DNA of 33,702 nt, from contig CAMCGB010000018.1 in assembly GCA_945874355.1 (NCBI GenBank), positions 1 through 33,702 of the forward strand. The letters run 5' to 3'. This document shows, one piece after another, positions 30,825 to 33,702 of the stretch. The stretch comes from an uncultured Bacteroides sp. (GTDB lineage Bacteria > Bacteroidota > Bacteroidia > Bacteroidales > UBA932). A program made the position numbers and the translations under genes. How positions within the stretch are numbered: the first letter of the stretch is position 1; each line of letters starts with the position of its first letter. Under the pieces are notes generated by a model, which was given only the letters and a program-made list of their open reading frames with translations, did no database searches and had not been told where the DNA came from.

Positions 30825-32084
30825 ATGATGGAAATTCAGCGCCCAGCCTACCTCCAGCAGCTAATTGAAGCCCAAGGAGACGGAAATATTAAAGTCATCA
30901 GCGGGCTTCGCCGCTGCGGCAAATCCTACCTGCTAAAGCGTCTCTTCAAGCAGCATCTGCTGGAGAGTGGCGTTCCCGGTGACCACATCATCCTGGTGGA
31001 CCTCGAAAACCGTCGTAACAGCGCTCTCCTCAACCCAGACAGGCTACTGGACCACATAGACGCTGCGATGGCCGATGACGATTTGTATTTCATCCTTTTG
31101 GACGAGATCCAACGTGTTGATGAATTCACCGACGTCCTGGCCACCCTGCTGCTGAAAGACAACGTTGAGGTTTACGTCACCGGCAGCAACTCCAAGTTCC
31201 TCTCCAGCGACATCGTCACCGAATTCCGCGGCCGCAGCACAGAAATCCATATGTATCCGCTCTCTTTCGCAGAGTACCTGACCGCATTCGACGGCCCGGA
31301 GAATACCGCCTTTTTGGAGTATATGTACTACGGAGGACTCCCGCTGATTCTCCGGCAGGCTACCCACCAGAAAAAGGCTGCATACCTGACCAAGGTCTAT
31401 AGAACCGTTTATCTGAAAGACATTTACGAGCGGCACACCATCGAATATCCCGCCGAATTTGAAGAGCTCGTGAAAGTGCTTGCTTCCAGCATAGGCAGTC
31501 CTACGAATCCCACCAACCTAGCCAACACCTTCAAGAGTAAGAAGCACCTGAAGGAAATCACAGACAAGACCATCGCCACCTACATCTCCTACATCGAAGA
31601 CGCTTTCATTATCGAAAAAGCCGAAAGATACGACATCAAGGGAAAGGAGTATATCGACTCTCCCTTCAAATACTACTTCCAGGACCTCGGCATCCGTAAT
31701 GCCGTGCTTTCCTTCCGCCAGCTGGAAGAGACCCATATGATGGAGAATGTCATCTACAACGAACTCAAAGTCCGGGGTTTTAGTGTCGATGTGGGTGTTG
31801 TCCCGGTGCGAGTAAAGAACCAAGACGGAAACATTGTCAGAAAGCAGTATGAAGTGGATTTTGTGGCTAATAAAGGAAGTCAGCGCTACTACATCCAGTC
31901 TGCCTGGAGGATGCCGACGGAGGGTAAAGAAGAACAGGAAGGCCGCCCGCTCCGTTCAATCAGCGATTTCTTCAAGAAGATTATTGTAACCGCAGATAAC
32001 GTACTTCTCAAACGCGACGAAAGCGGTATTGTCACCATCCCGGTCATCCAGTTCCTGAAAGATCCTAACAGCCTGGATCTGTAA
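30825..32084 (+). CDS. AAA_14/DUF4143 ATP-binding protein
   Basis: I start at ATG 30825 (MMEIQRPAYLQQLIEAQGDG), giving 419 residues; the frame is open back to 30699 but that part overlaps the promoter and an older gene tail. The N-terminal P-loop domain has Walker A GLRRCGKS (27-34), Walker B FILLDEIQ (89-96) and a sensor-like VYVTGSNS. The C-terminal DUF4143 domain has a nuclease-like EVDFVANKGSQRYYIQ near its end. This is a very common multi-copy Bacteroidetes family of unsettled function, sometimes proposed to act in toxin-like or DNA-related roles. It looks intact and is the only complete gene in the scrambled 29.7-32 kb region. Confidence 0.9.
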   Translation: MMEIQRPAYLQQLIEAQGDGNIKVISGLRRCGKSYLLKRLFKQHLLESGVPGDHIILVDLENRRNSALLNPDRLLDHIDAAMADDDLYFILLDEIQRVDEFTDVLATLLLKDNVEVYVTGSNSKFLSSDIVTEFRGRSTEIHMYPLSFAEYLTAFDGPENTAFLEYMYYGGLPLILRQATHQKKAAYLTKVYRTVYLKDIYERHTIEYPAEFEELVKVLASSIGSPTNPTNLANTFKSKKHLKEITDKTIATYISYIEDAFIIEKAERYDIKGKEYIDSPFKYYFQDLGIRNAVLSFRQLEETHMMENVIYNELKVRGFSVDVGVVPVRVKNQDGNIVRKQYEVDFVANKGSQRYYIQSAWRMPTEGKEEQEGRPLRSISDFFKKIIVTADNVLLKRDESGIVTIPVIQFLKDPNSLDL

Positions 32085-32131
32085 CTTTCCAAATTTCAGA
32101 CATTATTGCCAGTATAATCAACCTATATACC

Positions 32132-32353
32132 TTGGAAGACTTCATCCTTGCAAACCGCAAGGCTGCGAGGGAGGAGGAAATTGAAAGACACGGACGCCAG
32201 GTTCAGTCACGAAGAATGGTTCACAAGTCCAAAAAGACTTACGACCGGAACAGACTCAAGAGAGCTGTCATCACGAGCGATGACGGCTCTATTTTTTTAG
32301 GATTGGCAAGTGAAATGAAACTTCTTCCCCAATGGCATTCCAGCGGTTCGTGA
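32132..32353 (+). pseudogene. Small basic protein gene, probably frameshifted at a poly-T run
   Basis: The frame reads EDFILANRKAAREEEIERHG, then RRMVHKSKKTYDRNRLKR and ITSDDGSIF, like small charged proteins seen next to mobile genes in Bacteroidetes. There is no ATG; the only usual start is TTG at 32132, inside a -7-like TATACCTTGG. After DDGSIF the frame passes T7 at 32292-32298 and continues 16 codons through the terminator and into the opposite gene. One extra T would end it at once as DDGSIFF-stop. So it is either a one-base deletion, a sequencing error, or decay. Confidence 0.4.
32261..32298 (+). terminator. Rho-independent terminator
   Basis: AGAGC-T-GTCATC (32261-32272) pairs with GATGAC-G-GCTCT (32279-32290) across a 6-base loop, followed by A and seven T residues. 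It separates the plus-strand ATPase region from the convergent minus-strand gene. Confidence 0.8.
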
Positions 32354-32951
32354 CCGAGTCGATAGAACCGTCTGGATTGACGATGACGCAGAGAATGGAT
32401 TCACCGTAGGCATCATTCGGAAAACCTTCGGAAGGCTTCTTGGGTACATCCCGATAATCATCTCTCATAAGCAGATATATTTTTTTCTTTCCACCTTCCG
32501 AATATTCATCGAAAGCAATATCAGAAAGGGTAATGCACCAGTCATCAGTCCACTCCTTGAATTTTTGCAAAGCCTCGAATGAAGGTATGAGGATGTGAGA
32601 GTACTGTGCCCCTTCAGGAACTGTGTAATCCTCTGCTGTCAGGTCCAGATGGAAGAACTCAACCAGTTCCGCATACGATTTGCTGTCGAAGTCACTGTTG
32701 TAGAACTCGCCGGCTTCAGTGTTTTTGATGAATTTGAGGAACAGGTTCAATTGCCTGAGTTCGGCATCGTCTTCAACGTTGATTTCACCGTCGGTAGTCC
32801 AACGGAGTACTCCGGGATAAAATTTCCCCACAAACTCCGGGACGGACGTTATGAGTTCGTGCAGATAGTCTCTTGCGTCTTCTTCATCGGCGCCGGCCGA
32901 CAGGAGTAGCTTTAAAGACTCTTCAAAAATATGTGACAGTTTGTCATTCAT
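32289..32951 (-). CDS. Hypothetical protein with WCIT-type C-terminal region
   Basis: From ATG at 32949-32951 the product has 221 residues; the frame is open to 33029 but crosses the hairpin-rich spacer. The N-terminal half is acidic and helical (LSHIFEESLKLLLSAGADEEDARDYLHELI). The C-terminal half (about 135-221) contains WTDDWCITLSDIAFDEYSEG, YLLMRDDYRDVPK, NDAYGESILCVIVNPDGSIDSVTNRWN. This is reminiscent of a family found in phage and conjugative element proteins with a WC(I/T)T..F..Y...G motif. I do not assign a function. AT-rich composition resembles the Wadjet island. A -7 box ends only five bases before this ATG (32964-32957, TAAATTTG), so the mRNA could be leaderless. Confidence 0.6.
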   Translation of the reverse strand: MNDKLSHIFEESLKLLLSAGADEEDARDYLHELITSVPEFVGKFYPGVLRWTTDGEINVEDDAELRQLNLFLKFIKNTEAGEFYNSDFDSKSYAELVEFFHLDLTAEDYTVPEGAQYSHILIPSFEALQKFKEWTDDWCITLSDIAFDEYSEGGKKKIYLLMRDDYRDVPKKPSEGFPNDAYGESILCVIVNPDGSIDSVTNRWNAIGEEVSFHLPILKK

Positions 32952-32956
32952 AATCA

Positions 32957-32964
32957 CAAATTTA
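32957..32964 (-). promoter_or_regulatory. -7-like box next to the 32951 start
   Basis: Minus-strand TAAATTTG, an exact TAnnTTTG match, but so close to the ATG that transcription would start at or in the start codon. No -33 element at the right spacing. Confidence 0.3.
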
Positions 32965-32999
32965 GGTAAATATTCGGTAAGACTTATATCCGAAAGGGA

Positions 33000-33055
33000 A
33001 TATTCCATAAAAAGGTGCCGGAGGTGCAACTGTCATCTCCGACACCGTGGAATAT
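33000..33055 (-). terminator. Long hairpin terminator between two minus-strand genes
   Basis: GGTGCCGGAGGTG (33014-33026) pairs with CATCTCCGACACC (33034-33046) with two imperfect positions, and ATATTCCA (33000-33007) with TGGAATAT (33048-33055) outside. Read on the minus strand, the GC stem is followed by TTTTT, so it should end transcripts from the 33066 gene. Confidence 0.7.
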
Positions 33056-33065
33056 GACTTCTTTC

Positions 33066-33536
33066 CTAGAACGCCCCATAGCTGTTGAAGAACTCCAGGA
33101 GAGCCTCTTCAGGCGAGGTGGCTGACGGTTTGCTGGAAAGGTTCATGCGGGCAATCTTAATGCCTTCATCAGTCTTTGTGATTTCTTGAAGGTAAGGGTT
33201 GCCGTACTCCTGCCAGACAAGTTCATATTTGTCGGGCTCATCAAGAAAATCAATGTAGATGACAACCACCCAAGACCCGTCAGTGAGGGTGTATTTCTTT
33301 GATGCCGTGACTTTGATATCATATTCCTTGCCTCTTAGCGTGATTTTGCTTTTCTCGAAGTCAAATATGACTTTCGTTACTTCGACTACAGGAATGCGCA
33401 TATCTGTGCTGATTATAGCGTGATCCTCATAAGAGAGATAGCGAGGTGTAGAAAGGGCATCGATGGATGTAATGAACATCTTGCCGCTGTAATTGAGAGG
33501 ATTGGTGCTCTGTGCCAGAGCTGTGGCGGCAAATCC
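33066..33536 (-). pseudogene. Secreted or periplasmic hypothetical protein, 5' end lost
   Basis: From the first ATG (33477-33479) it would be 137 residues, but the frame is open upstream to a TAA at 33537-33539 and reads GFAATALAQSTNPLNYSGKMFITSI. GFAATALAQ is the end of a signal peptide with its cleavage site. The start and hydrophobic core of the signal are missing, replaced by non-coding sequence, so the gene is truncated at about 33536. The mature part is small, beta-rich and acidic (IDALSTPRYLSYEDHAIIS; YIDFLDEPDKYELVWQEYG); no family recognised. Confidence 0.55.
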
Positions 33537-33560
33537 TTAATTCCGCAAAGCGGATTGCTT

Positions 33561-33606
33561 AAAAAAATAGCAAGCCCTTGATAAAGAAACCCTTACAAGG
33601 GCTTGC
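33561..33606 (-). terminator. Strong terminator for a gene beyond the right edge
   Basis: GCAAGCCCTTG (33570-33580) and CAAGGGCTTGC (33596-33606) form a perfect 11 bp stem. On the minus strand it is followed by TATTTTTTTAA. It should end a minus-strand transcript entering from outside the window; no gene for it is visible in the last 96 bases. Confidence 0.8.
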
Positions 33607-33702
33607 GTATGTCTGTGATTTCACCTAAATTAGTGATGCTATTCAAATAATAATAAGTTATCACTGACATGGCGAAGATACAACTAAAATCTGACAATAT
33701 CA

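Overview
The window looks like a chromosome of an uncultured member of the order Bacteroidales. Seen directly: most promoters fit the Bacteroidetes pattern TTTG/TTG, about 19-20 bases, TAnnTTTG; Shine-Dalgarno sites are weak or absent; and the families present (fimbrillin-like lipoproteins, OMP_b-brl-type barrel proteins, Omp85-like barrels, EFR1 ferrodoxins, DUF4143 ATPases, GH2/GH78 enzymes) are typical of that phylum. I cannot name a genus.

Layout. (1) 1-7140: an AT-richer island carrying a complete four-gene Wadjet system, jetABCD, on the minus strand (6611 down to 401). It is bracketed by two related ~150 bp elements with 11 bp terminal inverted repeats (58-201 and 6861-7015). (2) 7284-7461: two divergent promoters sharing a TTGTCA-N5-TGACAA-like dyad, one of which drives rmuC (7594-9405), whose protein contains 13 exact-length 11-residue coiled-coil repeats. 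(3) 9466-13591: a tight plus-strand operon of a bile-acid/sodium-symporter-family carrier, a PlsC-type acyltransferase, an Omp85-like barrel and an EFR1 ferrodoxin. It ends tail-to-tail, with a 59 bp overlap, against ldcA on the minus strand. (4) 14752-17019: a GH78-like lipoprotein, divergent from ldcA and a 28-codon small ORF. (5) 17066-24127: a five-gene operon (dihydroorotate-dehydrogenase-like, GH2 hydrolase, membrane PHP phosphoesterase, EptA-like phosphoethanolamine transferase, YegS/DagK-type lipid kinase) with stop/start overlaps at the last three junctions. (6) 24166-29553: rubrerythrin (plus), then minus-strand pspC-like gene with an outer-membrane barrel gene, and bcp with an extended SDR gene. 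Together with rubrerythrin, Bcp gives this stretch an oxidative-stress flavour.

(7) 29600-33702 is a scrambled region. It holds a candidate small RNA, a start-less small reading frame, the first ~64 codons of cstA joined to pieces of two fimbrillin genes, the tail of another reading frame, an intact AAA_14/DUF4143 ATPase, a small gene that appears frameshifted in a poly-T run, and two orphan minus-strand genes, one of which has lost its signal-peptide start. A 21 bp near-palindrome at one breakpoint (30642-30662) is repeated exactly at 35-55, beside the Wadjet island.

The only recognised defence system is Wadjet, which is already known. The least explained items are the repeats bracketing it, the shared 21 bp sequence, the repeated promoter dyad, the candidate small RNA at 29668-29749, and the PHP/EptA/lipid-kinase operon. 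No tRNA, rRNA, CRISPR array, integrase or transposase gene was recognised.
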